DNA of 64,000 nucleotides from QIAW01 sp035487295 (GCA_035487295.1 DATHMH010000031.1:1-64000); one strand, 5' to 3'; shown: positions 16,628 through 26,781, counted from the stretch's first letter. Made by a program: numbers and translations. Notes: a model not told the origin generated them from the letters alone.

Positions 16628-17209
16628 ATGCGACAGGTAATCGTCTTGAGCTGGTCTCTTCTCACGTTCACATTTTTATTCGCGGAGCTTTCCATCACGG
16701 TGCAATCGGCTTCAGCACAAAGCCAACCGATCTCCGGAGTGCCGATGACGCCAATCGCACAATGGCCTCCGGCTCTGCCAGCCGCGGTGCCGGCGGCAAA
16801 CCAGGAAGAAACCGCCTCGCCGCCCACCGCTGCCCAGACACTGGGAATCGGTAACTTCACCGCGACCGGCGCGGTGTGGAGTGTATCCACGAATCAACAG
16901 AGCTTGGCTGATGCTGCTCGTGAAGCGCGCCTGAGACTGGCCAAAGACCATCCACGCGTTTTTACCAATGATGATATCGCCCGTACGCGCATGGCCGCAG
17001 GTGAGCCCTCAACTACCTCTGCGGCCAAAGTGATTACAAACGAACAAACCATGCCGGCATCGGATATCGCCACCCAAAGCGCCAACACCAGAACTTCCGG
17101 TAGTACGCAGAATAATGTTCCCGCTTCCAATTCGACCACACCACCAACTGACTTTAGTCACCATCAAAACCAGGTGAAGCGCGGCCCGTCTCGGGAAACA
17201 AATAAATGA
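16628..17209 (+). CDS. Secreted low-complexity protein
   Basis: 193 residues with a signal peptide (cleavage near SASAQ, residue 31), a Pro/Ala-rich region, then a conserved-looking block LADAAREARLRLAKDHPRVFTNDDIARTR (about 91-120) and a Ser/Thr/Asn-rich hydrophilic tail. Similar blocks occur in small exported acidobacterial proteins, but I know of no function. AGGAG precedes the ATG at 6 bp. It is probably the last gene of the ompA operon. It converges with the efflux operon across 182 bp in which I see no clear terminator. Confidence 0.65.
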   Translation: MRQVIVLSWSLLTFTFLFAELSITVQSASAQSQPISGVPMTPIAQWPPALPAAVPAANQEETASPPTAAQTLGIGNFTATGAVWSVSTNQQSLADAAREARLRLAKDHPRVFTNDDIARTRMAAGEPSTTSAAKVITNEQTMPASDIATQSANTRTSGSTQNNVPASNSTTPPTDFSHHQNQVKRGPSRETNK

Positions 17210-17391
17210 TCTGGCCAGAATGAGGAAGGTAAAGGGTCTTGGACTTTTTGCCTTCTTGCTTTGTCCAGAGGTCGTGTGGCCAGTGGCGCGTGGAAAGTGA
17301 TTAGTGATCAGGGAAAGCGAGTTTTTCCCAAGTCCTTCCTGGCATCTCTATGTTCAGTATCTCTGTGCCTCGGTAAGAAACTGCGGCTAAT

Positions 17392-18924
17392 CTAAGGCTT
17401 CGGGCCAGACCAGTCGGGGTCTTTCAGATTCCAACCGCCGCCGAGAGCCTTATACAGTTGCACGATGATGATGCGGCGATTGAGTTCTGTCGTGGCCAGA
17501 GCATTCTCAGCCGGGAACAACTGCTGCTGGGCCTCGAGAACTTCAAAGTAACTTGCTTTGCCGGCAAGATAGCGCTGGAGCGAAACTTTGACGGACTCCC
17601 GGTACGCTTGCACCGAGCGGGCCTGTTCGGTGCGAATGGATTCATACTTCTCGCGTGAGATGAGAGCATTCGATACGTCCTGGAAGGCAAGCAGGGCCGT
17701 CTGCTGGTATTGCAGCCTCGTCTCTTCCCAAAATGCAACGGCCTGGCGTTTCTGCGCTATGAGAGCGCCGCCATGAAAAAGCGGGCCCGTCATGTTACCG
17801 GCAACGCTCCAGACGAGCGTTTGGCCAGAGGAGAGCTGTGAAAGCGGGGCACTTGCATGGCCATAAAGAGCGGTGAGGCCGATCCGAGGGAAAAAGTTCG
17901 CAGTGGCCACGCCTACCTGAGCATTGGCGGAGCGCACTTGCTGCTCGACGGCAAGTATGTCGGGACGCCGCTCTAATAACGCGGAGGGCAGACCCACGGG
18001 AATATCCGGAGGTATGGCTTGATCGAGAAGTTTGGCGGCGTGCATGATCGGATTGGGATTGTTGCCCACCAGTACGCTGATCTGATTTTCTTTGAGTGCG
18101 ATCAGGCGTTCTAATTCGGGAATTGTCGCCGCGGCCGTTGCCTGGGCGGCCTCGGCGCGCGATGTATCGAGCTTGGAAGCAACTCCACCCGCCAGCCGCT
18201 GGTTGAAAAGGTTCAGGGTTTGTGAGAACGAATCTGTCGTCTGCCTGGAGATTTCCAGTTGAAGATCTAACCCGAGCAGCTCAAAATAGGCTTGCGCGAC
18301 GTCACCCACCAAAGACAGCATAACGCCGCGGCGCGCCTCTTCTGTGGCCAGATACTGGGCGCGAGCGGATTCATTGCTACGCCGGATGCGGCCCCAGATG
18401 TCCGCTTCCCAGGCGGCGGTGGCCACACCGATGAAGGACCCCTGCTCTTTGCCGCCATTCCCATTCGGAATAATCCCGCCAAATTCATTCTTGCCATGAC
18501 CTGCCCTTACCCCGTAGTCCAGAAACGGGAAGTACTCGGCGCGTGCCTGCGCCTGAAGCTGGCGCGACTGCTCGATGCGGGTTACGGCAACGCGCAGATC
18601 GTAATTATTCGCCAATGCCATCTGAATGAGGCTGATCAGCTGCGGATCTTTAAACACCTCCCACCAGGGCAGATCGGCAATGGATGCCTGCTGTGCCGCT
18701 CCCTCGACGCCGCGAAACTGGGGTGGAACATTTATTTTTGGGCGGCGATAATTCGGACCAACTGCGCAACCGATCAACAGGACGAGCAAGATCATCGGGC
18801 TGCAAAGTTTCAGCCGGCATCCTCGTACGTATTTGTCGAAGGTAGTGAAAAATGCAGAACAGCGGGTTGCGGCCGAGCTGCACGCAAAGTGAGTGCTTCT
18901 GAAAGGCTGAATGGGACTAGTCAT
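17392..18924 (-). CDS. RND efflux outer-membrane lipoprotein (NodT/OprM type)
   Basis: Outer-membrane channel of a tripartite pump, about 510 residues. A lipobox LLIGC (near residue 53) is followed by AVGPNYRRPKINVPPQFRG, typical of NodT-family factors, then two OEP repeats of long helices and strands. ATG-18924 overlaps the permease stop by 8 bp and has GGGAG upstream, but leaves an unusually long leader; ATG-18795 (MILLVLLIGC) would give a standard lipoprotein signal. It is the third gene of the operon after the adaptor and permease. Confidence 0.9.
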   Translation of the reverse strand: MTSPIQPFRSTHFACSSAATRCSAFFTTFDKYVRGCRLKLCSPMILLVLLIGCAVGPNYRRPKINVPPQFRGVEGAAQQASIADLPWWEVFKDPQLISLIQMALANNYDLRVAVTRIEQSRQLQAQARAEYFPFLDYGVRAGHGKNEFGGIIPNGNGGKEQGSFIGVATAAWEADIWGRIRRSNESARAQYLATEEARRGVMLSLVGDVAQAYFELLGLDLQLEISRQTTDSFSQTLNLFNQRLAGGVASKLDTSRAEAAQATAAATIPELERLIALKENQISVLVGNNPNPIMHAAKLLDQAIPPDIPVGLPSALLERRPDILAVEQQVRSANAQVGVATANFFPRIGLTALYGHASAPLSQLSSGQTLVWSVAGNMTGPLFHGGALIAQKRQAVAFWEETRLQYQQTALLAFQDVSNALISREKYESIRTEQARSVQAYRESVKVSLQRYLAGKASYFEVLEAQQQLFPAENALATTELNRRIIIVQLYKALGGGWNLKDPDWSGPKP

Positions 18925-21900
18925 CGCCGAGACTCCCTGTTCGTCGCTCGGGTTCGGATGGGTCGACCAAAGATATCTTCGGTGGCTCGTGCTTCGCCCC
19001 GCCTAACTTTTCAATCAGATAAAACAGCGCGGGAATGATAAAGATTGCGATGGCGCTGGCGGCCGTCATACCGCCGATAACTGCCGTGCCCATCACCTGA
19101 CGAGATACAGCGCCCGAACCACTCGCCGTCCACAGCGGTATGCAACCCAAAATGAAAGCAAGAGAAGTCATTAGAATAGGGCGAAGGCGCAATTTGGCGC
19201 CCTCCAGTGCAGCATCGGTGAGCGGTCTGCCTTTTTCAAATTCCGCTTTTGAAAACTCGACGATCAAAATGGCATTCTTGGCGGCGAGTCCGACCAGCAT
19301 GACCAGGCCGATTTGCGCGTAGACATTGTTTTCCAGGCCAACACTCGCCAACTGATTGAAGACCCCAAGACCGATGACCCGGCGCAAGTACAGAACAGAA
19401 AACGCGCCAAATACGGCGACAGGTGTGCTCAGCAGCACGCTGAAGGGCAGACTCCAGCTTTCGTACAGGGCCGCCAGGATCAGGAAGACAAACAGGACAG
19501 AGAATCCAAAGATCACAGAAGATGGCACACCCTGTGCCGCCTTCTGTTCCTGAAACGACATGCTCATGTAATCAAAACCCATTCCGGGCGGCATCGTCTG
19601 GGCGTAAACTTCCTCGAGCGCCTTCATTGCCTGCGCAGAGCTGTACCCGGGCTTGGTGATGCCGTTGATTTGAACACAGGGATACATGTTGTAGTGCATG
19701 GTGAACTCAGGACCGAGTTGCGGCTGGATCGAGGTCACGGCGGAGAGCGGAACCATCTGGCCAGCGCTATTGCGCACATAGAAGCGGCCCACGTTTTGGG
19801 TCTGCGTTCGGTACGCGCCCTCAGCCTGAACATAGACCTGCCAGGTGCGCCCAAAACGATTGAAAAAGTTGATGAACGCTCCGCCCATGAAGGCCTGCAA
19901 TGTTTGGTAGACGTCGCTGAGCTGCACTCCCTGCTTAAGCACTTTGTCGCGATCAACCTTCACGGCAAGCTGAGGCACCGAGGGCAAGGCGGTGGTGAAT
20001 ATGAAACTGAATTCAGGACGCTTCTTCACCGCCGCCATGAACTTTTCCTGGTTCTCTCTGAGGAATTCCAACCCTCGTGCAGAGCGGTCTTCGAGAACAA
20101 ACGTGGCGCCGCCCGATGCGCCAATACCGGGAATCGAGGGTGGAGGAAAAGTGATAGCACTGCCCTGCGACACTTGCCGGAGCGTGTTATTCAAGTACAC
20201 CTTAATCGGCCAGTATTGCTCTTCCGTTTTTTTGCGTTCTTTCCACTTCTTCAGAGTCACCCAAAAGAAGGCACTGTACGTATTCTGAACGCCACTCAAC
20301 ATGTTGTAACCAACCACAGTGGTAACGTGATCGACGCCCGGGGTCTTGCTCAGAATATCTTCAACAGTTCGTGCAGCGGCGCTGGTGCGCTGCTGCGAGG
20401 ATGCGTCGGGCAATTGCAGAGCGGCAAACACATAGCCCTGGTCCTCTTCGGGCAGGAAGCTCTTGGGCAGCTTGCTGCCGAACCATCCCGCGAGCACGAC
20501 GCTTGCCAGGAGCAATATGATGGTGAATCCCATTTTGCGAATGAGAACGCCGCACCAAGTGACATAGCCATCGGTCGCGCGGCCAAACCATTTGTTGAAC
20601 CAGGCGAAGAATTTTCCCAGTGGCCCGCGAGCTTCCTTTTTTGGCCTGAGCAGCAAAGCACCCAGCGCCGGACTGAGCGTGAGAGCATTGAACGCCGAAA
20701 GAATGACCGAGACAGCGATGGTGACGGCGAACTGCTGATAGAGACGGCCGGTGATGCCGGGGATGAAAGCGGTCGGGATGAACACCGCCGAGAGAACAAT
20801 GGCAATGCCCACCACAGGGCCAGAAACCTCTTCCATGGCTTTAAAAGCAGCGTCCCTGGGAGACATGCCATGTTCGATGTGATGCTCGATGGCTTCCACT
20901 ACAACAATCGCGTCGTCAACCACCAGGCCGATGGCCAAGACCAAGCCGAAGAGGGAAAGGGTGTTGATCGAAAATCCCAGAACGGGAAAAAGCATGAAGG
21001 TGCCAATGAGGGAGACGGGCACGGCCAGCAGGGGAATCAGAGTGGCACGCCAGCCCTGAAGGAACAGGTACACCACAAGGATCACGAGAACCAGGGCTTC
21101 GACGAGTGTTTTGACGATCTCATGGATGCCTTCGGTGACGGGAAGCGTGGTATCAAGGGCAGTGGCGTATTCCAGGTCGGGAGGGAAACGTTTCTTCGCC
21201 TCTGCCATCAAGGCCCTGGCGGCCTGAGCGGCTTTGATGGCGTTCGATCCGGGGAGCTGGTAGATGGCGACCACTGCTGAGGGCTTGCCGTCGAGCCGGC
21301 CTTCCATGTTATATACCTGCGTGCCCAGCTCGACCCGAGCCACATCTTTCAGGCGCACGATGGAACCGTCAGGATTGGCGCGCACCACGATCTGACCGAA
21401 TTGCTCGGCTGCAACCAGACGCCCCTGGGCAATGACCGCGTAGGTAAATTCCTGCCCCTTGGGTATGGGTTCGCCGCCGATCTGTCCTGCCGGATTGACC
21501 GTGTTCTGCGCTTTGACCGCGCTGATGATCTCCGGAACGGTGATCTGCAACTTGGCCAGTTGGTCGGGATCAACCCAGAAACGCATGGCGTACTGGCCGG
21601 CCCCGAAAATTGTGACACTGGCGATTCCGTAGGTGCGCGTGAGCGGACTCAAAAGATTGATATAGGCGTAGTTGGCGAGAAATTGAGCATCGTATCTGCC
21701 ATTGGGAGAATAAAGATCAAAGAGCATCAAAGGGGCCATCGTGGACTTCTGCACGATGACCCCTTGCGCGTTCACCTCAGCCGGAAGCTGCGAGGCCGCC
21801 TGCGACTGGCGCATCTGCGTGAGAATCAGGTCGGTGTTGGGATCGGTCTTGATATTGAAATCTACGGTGACCCGTGTTCCGCCATTGTTAGGGTTCGTGG

Positions 21901-22138
21901 AGAACATGTACTCCATGTTGTCCACGCCGCTCATCTGTTGCTCAATCGGTGTGGCCACCGATTGGTCGAGCGTTACGGCGTCGGCACCTGGATACATGGC
22001 GTTGACCTGGATTTGAGGATCGGCAATGTCTGGAAACAGAGCTGTGGGTGAGCTCAACATTGCGACCACGCCAGCAATCACCATGATGATGGAGATCACC
22101 ATGGACAGCACGGGATGATTAATGAAGAACTTGGCCAT
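18917..22138 (-). CDS. RND multidrug efflux permease (HAE1/AcrB type)
   Basis: 1073-residue proton-driven drug exporter of the HAE1 family. Twelve transmembrane helices with two large periplasmic loops are evident. TM4 carries the adjacent proton-relay aspartates in LVLAIGLVVDDAIVVVEAIEHH, and the C-terminal half has the paired Lys/Thr region (LVGLAAKNAILIVEFSKAEF). The N-terminus FFINHPVLSMVISIIMVIAG is standard. The length is normal. It lies 12 bp after the adaptor gene and overlaps the outer-membrane component, so it is a complete AcrAB-TolC-like pump. Substrates cannot be read from the sequence. Confidence 0.94.
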   Translation of the reverse strand: MAKFFINHPVLSMVISIIMVIAGVVAMLSSPTALFPDIADPQIQVNAMYPGADAVTLDQSVATPIEQQMSGVDNMEYMFSTNPNNGGTRVTVDFNIKTDPNTDLILTQMRQSQAASQLPAEVNAQGVIVQKSTMAPLMLFDLYSPNGRYDAQFLANYAYINLLSPLTRTYGIASVTIFGAGQYAMRFWVDPDQLAKLQITVPEIISAVKAQNTVNPAGQIGGEPIPKGQEFTYAVIAQGRLVAAEQFGQIVVRANPDGSIVRLKDVARVELGTQVYNMEGRLDGKPSAVVAIYQLPGSNAIKAAQAARALMAEAKKRFPPDLEYATALDTTLPVTEGIHEIVKTLVEALVLVILVVYLFLQGWRATLIPLLAVPVSLIGTFMLFPVLGFSINTLSLFGLVLAIGLVVDDAIVVVEAIEHHIEHGMSPRDAAFKAMEEVSGPVVGIAIVLSAVFIPTAFIPGITGRLYQQFAVTIAVSVILSAFNALTLSPALGALLLRPKKEARGPLGKFFAWFNKWFGRATDGYVTWCGVLIRKMGFTIILLLASVVLAGWFGSKLPKSFLPEEDQGYVFAALQLPDASSQQRTSAAARTVEDILSKTPGVDHVTTVVGYNMLSGVQNTYSAFFWVTLKKWKERKKTEEQYWPIKVYLNNTLRQVSQGSAITFPPPSIPGIGASGGATFVLEDRSARGLEFLRENQEKFMAAVKKRPEFSFIFTTALPSVPQLAVKVDRDKVLKQGVQLSDVYQTLQAFMGGAFINFFNRFGRTWQVYVQAEGAYRTQTQNVGRFYVRNSAGQMVPLSAVTSIQPQLGPEFTMHYNMYPCVQINGITKPGYSSAQAMKALEEVYAQTMPPGMGFDYMSMSFQEQKAAQGVPSSVIFGFSVLFVFLILAALYESWSLPFSVLLSTPVAVFGAFSVLYLRRVIGLGVFNQLASVGLENNVYAQIGLVMLVGLAAKNAILIVEFSKAEFEKGRPLTDAALEGAKLRLRPILMTSLAFILGCIPLWTASGSGAVSRQVMGTAVIGGMTAASAIAIFIIPALFYLIEKLGGAKHEPPKISLVDPSEPERRTGSLGDD

Positions 22139-22150
22139 GAATGTGAGTTG

Positions 22151-23356
22151 TTAGGTGCCGCTGGTTGTCGCAGGTTTTTCTGCAGTAGCATTCTCTTTAT
22201 AAGGTTTTGGAGTTACTTGCATGCCCTCCTGCACCTGCTGTGTGCCCTCTGCAATGACGCGATCGCCGGGCTTGAGTCCGTCGTCAACAACCCACCAACC
22301 GCCGATTTTTTCGCCCATTTTGACGGGGCGCAAAGAGGCCTTGTTGTTGTGATCGACCAGCGCTACCATGTAGCCTCCTTGAAGTTCAGTCACGGCACGC
22401 TGAGGCACGAGTAACGCATCTTGTTGAATCTTTGTGACTGTACTGACGCTGCCGAAACCACCAGGCCGCAGCACATTGCCGGGGTTGGGAAACTCGATTT
22501 GCACTTGAATGGATCCCGTCTTGATGTCGATATTGCGGTCAACGGCATAGAAGCGGCCTTTTTTGGGAAAAATCGTCCCATCTGTAAGCTTGAGCTGCCA
22601 TTCGAGTTTCTTGAGCAACGAATCCTGGCTTATACCTTGCCGTGAAGCCTCACTGACGGCCTTGAGATACTCCTGTTCACTGGGTGTGATGGTTGCGAGG
22701 ATGGGATCTACAGTGGAAACCGTTGTCAGACTTCCACTCTGAGGACTTACGAAGTCCCCCACCTGGGCAGTAGCGATGGCGGCTACCCCATCGATAGGCG
22801 AAACAATTTTCGTGAAGCCGAGGTTCAACCTTGCGGATTGCACCTTTGCGTCGGCTGCTTCAATAGAAGCTTGTTCCTGTTGCACCTGTGCTTTGGCGGC
22901 AAGATTGGCCTGGACGGCATCGTCAAGTTCCTGCTGGCTGATGGCGCTTTCTTTGGCAAGGGGGGTATATCGCTTGACGTCTAGTTCCGTCTTGCCGAGC
23001 TGTGCCTGGGCCCGCGCAAGATTTGCCCGGGCTTGCTCGAACTCTCCTCTGGCCTGGTCGAGGGCCGCCTGGAAGGGGCGTGGATCGATCTCCAAGAGCG
23101 GCGTGCCCTTCCTTACGTAAGCACCATTCGTGTAGCTTTGTTTGAGTAGCAGGCCGGCGACCTGAGCGCGGATCTGCGCGTTCACAAATCCATCAAGCGT
23201 CGCCACCCACTCTCTTTTAATAGGCACATCTTTTTGTACGACATCAACGACTTCGACCGCAGGAGCCTCGGCCGGCGACGCCTTTTTTCCGCATGCGCCT
23301 AAGAATAACGTGACAGTGATGAACAGCGCCAAAGCAAGCCTTTGTTTGATTACCAT
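22151..23356 (-). CDS. RND periplasmic adaptor (membrane fusion protein)
   Basis: Lipoprotein adaptor linking the permease to the outer-membrane channel. ATG-23356 (MVIKQRLALALF) is preferred because GGAG lies 7 nt upstream; the frame extends to 23380. Signal with lipobox LFLGAC, then lipoyl-type domain (VNAQIRAQVAGLLLKQSYTNGAYVRKGTPL), an alpha-helical hairpin (ARGEFEQARANLARAQAQLGKTELDVKRY), beta-barrel and membrane-proximal domains ending VQEGMQVTPKP. About 401 residues. It is the first gene of the operon, with operator site 3 about 160 bp upstream. Confidence 0.92.
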   Translation of the reverse strand: MVIKQRLALALFITVTLFLGACGKKASPAEAPAVEVVDVVQKDVPIKREWVATLDGFVNAQIRAQVAGLLLKQSYTNGAYVRKGTPLLEIDPRPFQAALDQARGEFEQARANLARAQAQLGKTELDVKRYTPLAKESAISQQELDDAVQANLAAKAQVQQEQASIEAADAKVQSARLNLGFTKIVSPIDGVAAIATAQVGDFVSPQSGSLTTVSTVDPILATITPSEQEYLKAVSEASRQGISQDSLLKKLEWQLKLTDGTIFPKKGRFYAVDRNIDIKTGSIQVQIEFPNPGNVLRPGGFGSVSTVTKIQQDALLVPQRAVTELQGGYMVALVDHNNKASLRPVKMGEKIGGWWVVDDGLKPGDRVIAEGTQQVQEGMQVTPKPYKENATAEKPATTSGT

Positions 23357-23515
23357 ATGAAGCTCCATGAAAAAGTGCACGGCGCCTGACGGAACTTGCG
23401 CTGAGTTCCCCAGGGATAAGGAACGTCACGTCAGGCACCGCGCAGATGAACGCGCGAAAATTGAGCTTAGGCGCTCACTGAGGGGCATGCTAGAGGGGTG
23501 GCGGACGCGGGAGAA

Positions 23516-23531
23516 CTGTCAAAACTAGCAG
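23516..23531 (-). promoter_or_regulatory. Island operator site 3 (RND efflux operon)
   Basis: CTGTCAAAACTAGCAG; read on the minus strand, TAGCAT follows after 23 nt and the adaptor ATG lies 159 bp from the site. Confidence 0.65.
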
Positions 23532-23567
23532 AGACTAAAACACTCCAGAGCTCAGGGTTGACTCTGT

Positions 23568-26141
23568 CTATTGCCGCTCCTGGAGCGAAGACTTGATTGG
23601 CGCAGCGGGAGCCTGCGCTGGGGTGGAGCGATCAACAGAAGGGGCCGAACGCAAACCATTACCAAACATGTATTGTTCGACAGAAGTATCCACGCTGCGA
23701 ATATGCAGATCGCGCTGTGGATAAGGAATTCCAATGCCGCTCTCTCTTAAGGCTTTGGCGAGTGCGAGCGTGACCTCACTGCGCAGTTGGAACCACGTGT
23801 CCTGGAAAGCGGACCAAAATCGGAGCTCGAAATTCAGCGCGTTTTCGCCAAATCCGATGAAGAAAGCCTCGGGTGGGCGCTCGCGCAATACCCCGGGATG
23901 CAATTGGGCAACATTCACAAGAAGCTGCAGTACGCGTTCTGGATCAGAGTCATACGTGACTCCTACGGGTATATCGACCCGTCGCCAGGGTGACGACAAG
24001 GTCCAGTTGATCACTTGGTTGGAAAGCAGGTTGCTGTTCGGTACGATCACCTCCGCTCCCTGAAACGTAACCACTGTGCTGGAGCGGGCGCCGATGCGCC
24101 TGACAGACCCGACCAAACCGCCGACGTCAACAACATCGCCGAGGTGAATGGGCCGTTCGAAAAGCAAGATCAATCCGGAAACAAAATTGTTCACGATGTT
24201 CTGTAAGCCGAAGCCAAGACCGACGCCAATGGCGCCAGTAAGCACGGTGAGCTTATTGAGTTCCACGCCCGCCTCAGCCATCGCAATCACAATGACCAAA
24301 ATTAAAAGAAGATAGTAGGAAATCGTTGAGATGGCGTAGGGTATCCCACGCTGCAGTGGTAATCTTGGAAGCAGGACTTTTCTCAACAAGAACGCGATTA
24401 GGTTCGCCAAGAGATAGCCAACCAGCAGGATCAGCACAACCGTCAGCATGTCGCCGAGGGTAAAGCGGAATTTTTCTGGGCCGATCGGGTACTGCAGTAC
24501 CTTGGAAATTGCGCCCACCACGCGATCATACTGAGTGGACAAATGCAAGATACCAGAAACCCACAATAAGCAAGCCACGCCTATGACCGCCCGTTGTGCC
24601 CAGCGATCTGCGTCAGCAATACCAGATTGGGAAGACGGCTTTGCAGGATTCGCACACAAGAAGACATCGAGGACCAGGAAGAGAATGCGTGTCACGCAGT
24701 AAAGAACCGTGGCCCAGAATGCGCCCAGGAGTGCTACGAAACTGAGAAGGTGTGCGAGAGAAACAAAACCAAACACATTGGCGATCTCAGATGCGGCCAG
24801 CAGCCCAATGCCTGCCTGAATTCCAAGAGTGAGGATTTGCAAATGCTGACCTTCTATATGTAATCGGCGCAGCATTGATGGGCGCGTGAGCCAGCCAAGG
24901 CTTATCAGAGCTAAAGAAACAATCAGAGTAAAAGCCGCGCGTTGTAACGTTGCAGCAAGCTGAATCGCTATGGAGAAAGCCATCAGCGTACAGAAAGCAA
25001 GCAGAACGTGGAGAACCCCCCGCAGGGGAGGCGCAACCAATCGCCGCAATAGCCGCACAACAGGAACGATGTAAAGTACATAGATGACGAAAGCCAATCC
25101 AACGGGCGCCGAAGCAATGCGGCCAGTGGTCACGATCAAGGTGGCAAGCAATGCCATCGAATACGGGATTGAAAATAACTGTTGGGCTTCAGAGCCAGAG
25201 GCCAGACCGCGTTCTCGCACCGCATAGGATTTGAACTTGAATATACCCAACAGGATTACAAGATAAAGCACAACAAGGCCAAACAGCACAAACTTGTGGC
25301 TTCCCAAAAATTCCCTGGAGGTTGCATATGAGCGCTCGAAAGAACGTTGCATGTCGGCTCGTGCTGCCTGCTCAAGCAGTGGCGGTTCGAGATCCTGCCA
25401 TAGAGGGCGGCTGTCGCGCTCCAAAAGCCGCCGGTCGAGTCTGTCTTGCGCTTGCCGAACACGCAAAAGCAGATCTGAGATTTTTCCTTCCAACTCCGAA
25501 ACCTGATTTTGGAGCGTAAGTACATAATTCAGTTGCTTCTGGGACTCAAGCCGGCCGGCCTGAATGTCTCGTAATTCATGTTGAATTCGGTCTACCACTG
25601 GCTCAATGCCTTCTGTCTGGTGGACCAGGTCCCAGGTAGCCTGCCATTGGCTCTTTTCCTCATCAAGACGGCGTACCTGCTCCTCAAGCCTGGAAGCCTG
25701 GCCGGTCAACAGTTCACGCTTCGCCGCGTATTGAGAGCCGAAAGACCGCCAATATCGTTGTTCATCGCGAAGTTCCAAAATGTTGGGTGAACCTGCCAGA
25801 AGGTCACTGGTATGTAACGCCCGCTGCCGAATCTCTTCCGATTCCGCCTGAATCGATTGTTCGGCTCTGAGCAGGTCGACATCAGGACGTTTGGTTTCCC
25901 GCAACAGTCTTTCCAGTTCTTCTGCCCTCCCGGCGATCTGCGGCAAAGGAATAGCCCCCTCAGCGGTTTGAGTCGAAGCAGAGTTTTGAGCCGCAATCCT
26001 GACCGCGAAGAGGACAAAAAAAATGAAAAGCGATGTCGTTGAGAATGAGCTGACTCGGGCAGTAAGGTGTTGTCCAAGAGCGCTCAATGCCAAGTGCCGA
26101 AATTGCCGGGATTGAATAGAAGTTTCCGCCTTGTGATGCAC
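23568..26141 (-). CDS. Large MscS-family mechanosensitive channel (KefA/MscK-like)
   Basis: 857 residues. A signal-like segment (about 40-55, LFIFFVLFAVRIAAQ) leads to a periplasmic coiled-coil region (about 65-290, AEELERLLRETKRPD; ARLEEQVRRLDEEKSQ), about ten transmembrane segments (290-640), and the MscS core: pore helix GAIGVGLGFGLQNIVNNFVSG followed by LLFERPIHLGDVVDVGG and the cytoplasmic beta domain (VIVPNSNLLSNQVINW). Such channels release solutes during osmotic downshock. The start is GTG-26141 without a clear Shine-Dalgarno, so the first ~40 residues are uncertain. Operator site 4 is 58 bp upstream. Confidence 0.88.
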   Translation of the reverse strand: MHHKAETSIQSRQFRHLALSALGQHLTARVSSFSTTSLFIFFVLFAVRIAAQNSASTQTAEGAIPLPQIAGRAEELERLLRETKRPDVDLLRAEQSIQAESEEIRQRALHTSDLLAGSPNILELRDEQRYWRSFGSQYAAKRELLTGQASRLEEQVRRLDEEKSQWQATWDLVHQTEGIEPVVDRIQHELRDIQAGRLESQKQLNYVLTLQNQVSELEGKISDLLLRVRQAQDRLDRRLLERDSRPLWQDLEPPLLEQAARADMQRSFERSYATSREFLGSHKFVLFGLVVLYLVILLGIFKFKSYAVRERGLASGSEAQQLFSIPYSMALLATLIVTTGRIASAPVGLAFVIYVLYIVPVVRLLRRLVAPPLRGVLHVLLAFCTLMAFSIAIQLAATLQRAAFTLIVSLALISLGWLTRPSMLRRLHIEGQHLQILTLGIQAGIGLLAASEIANVFGFVSLAHLLSFVALLGAFWATVLYCVTRILFLVLDVFLCANPAKPSSQSGIADADRWAQRAVIGVACLLWVSGILHLSTQYDRVVGAISKVLQYPIGPEKFRFTLGDMLTVVLILLVGYLLANLIAFLLRKVLLPRLPLQRGIPYAISTISYYLLLILVIVIAMAEAGVELNKLTVLTGAIGVGLGFGLQNIVNNFVSGLILLFERPIHLGDVVDVGGLVGSVRRIGARSSTVVTFQGAEVIVPNSNLLSNQVINWTLSSPWRRVDIPVGVTYDSDPERVLQLLVNVAQLHPGVLRERPPEAFFIGFGENALNFELRFWSAFQDTWFQLRSEVTLALAKALRESGIGIPYPQRDLHIRSVDTSVEQYMFGNGLRSAPSVDRSTPAQAPAAPIKSSLQERQ

Positions 26142-26199
26142 TTGAAATCAGCAAGAGACTGACAGGTATACGATATCGGTTACGCCGCGTGTCTCACAT

Positions 26200-26215
26200 C
26201 TGTCAAAAGCGACAG
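26200..26215 (-). promoter_or_regulatory. Island operator site 4 (mscS-type gene)
   Basis: CTGTCAAAAGCGACAG; on the minus strand TATCGT follows after 24 nt, 58 bp before the channel start. It is back to back with site 5, 69 bp away, which serves the opposite strand. Confidence 0.68.
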
Positions 26216-26284
26216 GGGGACTTAAAGCACTGATTACAACGTACTCTGAAGTTCGTAATGACACGGGACCCGAGTCCAATTTTC

Positions 26285-26300
26285 CTGTCAGATCTGACAG
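26285..26300 (+). promoter_or_regulatory. Island operator site 5 (zinc-ribbon gene)
   Basis: CTGTCAGATCTGACAG, a perfect 16-bp palindrome and the closest copy to a lux-box core. CATCCT follows after 23 nt; the ATG is 73 bp downstream. Confidence 0.72.
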
Positions 26301-26373
26301 TTCAAGGCCCGGACGGAAAAGCGCATCCTACCAGACGTTGCATAAACACAGAGCATTTGGGGGTCGTCAAGGT

Positions 26374-26625
26374 ATGGTTACGATGTGCGCGAATTCGTCT
26401 TGCAACCACTTGTTCGATTACATGCGAGGTGGAAAGCTCTTTCTCTTTCAATCTGTCCCGCTCGATGCAGGCGATGGCGACTTTCAGGAGCGCGTTCATG
26501 TAGTCGAACACTTCTGGTTGTGCAGGGAGTGCGCTTCGAGCATGACTGTAGTTTCGCAAGATGGCGGCAGTCCGACGGTAGTACCCCTCCTTGCCCAGAG
26601 AGAGCAGGAGCGAATCGAAGGTTGA
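26374..26625 (+). CDS. Small zinc-ribbon protein
   Basis: 83 residues from ATG-26374 (MVTMCANSSCNHLFDYMRGG). Two cysteine pairs, CANSSC at residues 5-10 and CRECASS at about 49-55, fit one zinc site. Between them GGKLFLFQS and HFWLCREC are conserved in a family of small acidobacterial proteins I recognise by pattern (CxnpxC-x-FRYxxxGKLF...FWLC). The role is unknown; DNA/RNA binding or a metal-dependent adaptor is possible. The start at 26338 is also in frame but has no ribosome site. It is driven by operator site 5. Other frames here are shadows. Confidence 0.75.
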   Translation: MVTMCANSSCNHLFDYMRGGKLFLFQSVPLDAGDGDFQERVHVVEHFWLCRECASSMTVVSQDGGSPTVVPLLAQREQERIEG

Positions 26626-26708
26626 TGGTCTTCACACTTGGCCCAGGCACAAAATGATTCGTCATCAGCCGGTTTCCATGCGGCAAGAATCCGAGAGCGG
26701 GCTGTTGA

Positions 26709-26724
26709 CTGGCTATTCTGCCAG
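26709..26724 (+). promoter_or_regulatory. Island operator site 6 (DUF3300 copy 2)
   Basis: CTGGCTATTCTGCCAG, with one arm mismatch. TAGAAC follows after 23 nt, which would put the transcript start at about 26760, leaving little or no leader for ATG-26761 and a short one for ATG-26782. Confidence 0.5.
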
Positions 26725-26781
26725 TAGTCAGGGGCGAGCACCCTCGGTAGAACTAAAACGATGGCGACTCCAAGTGAACGA

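Noticed and set aside
19313..21280. 655-codon plus-strand frame
   Set aside because: Lies entirely antisense to the RND permease, rich in His/Arg/Gly as expected for a shadow of a high-GC gene.
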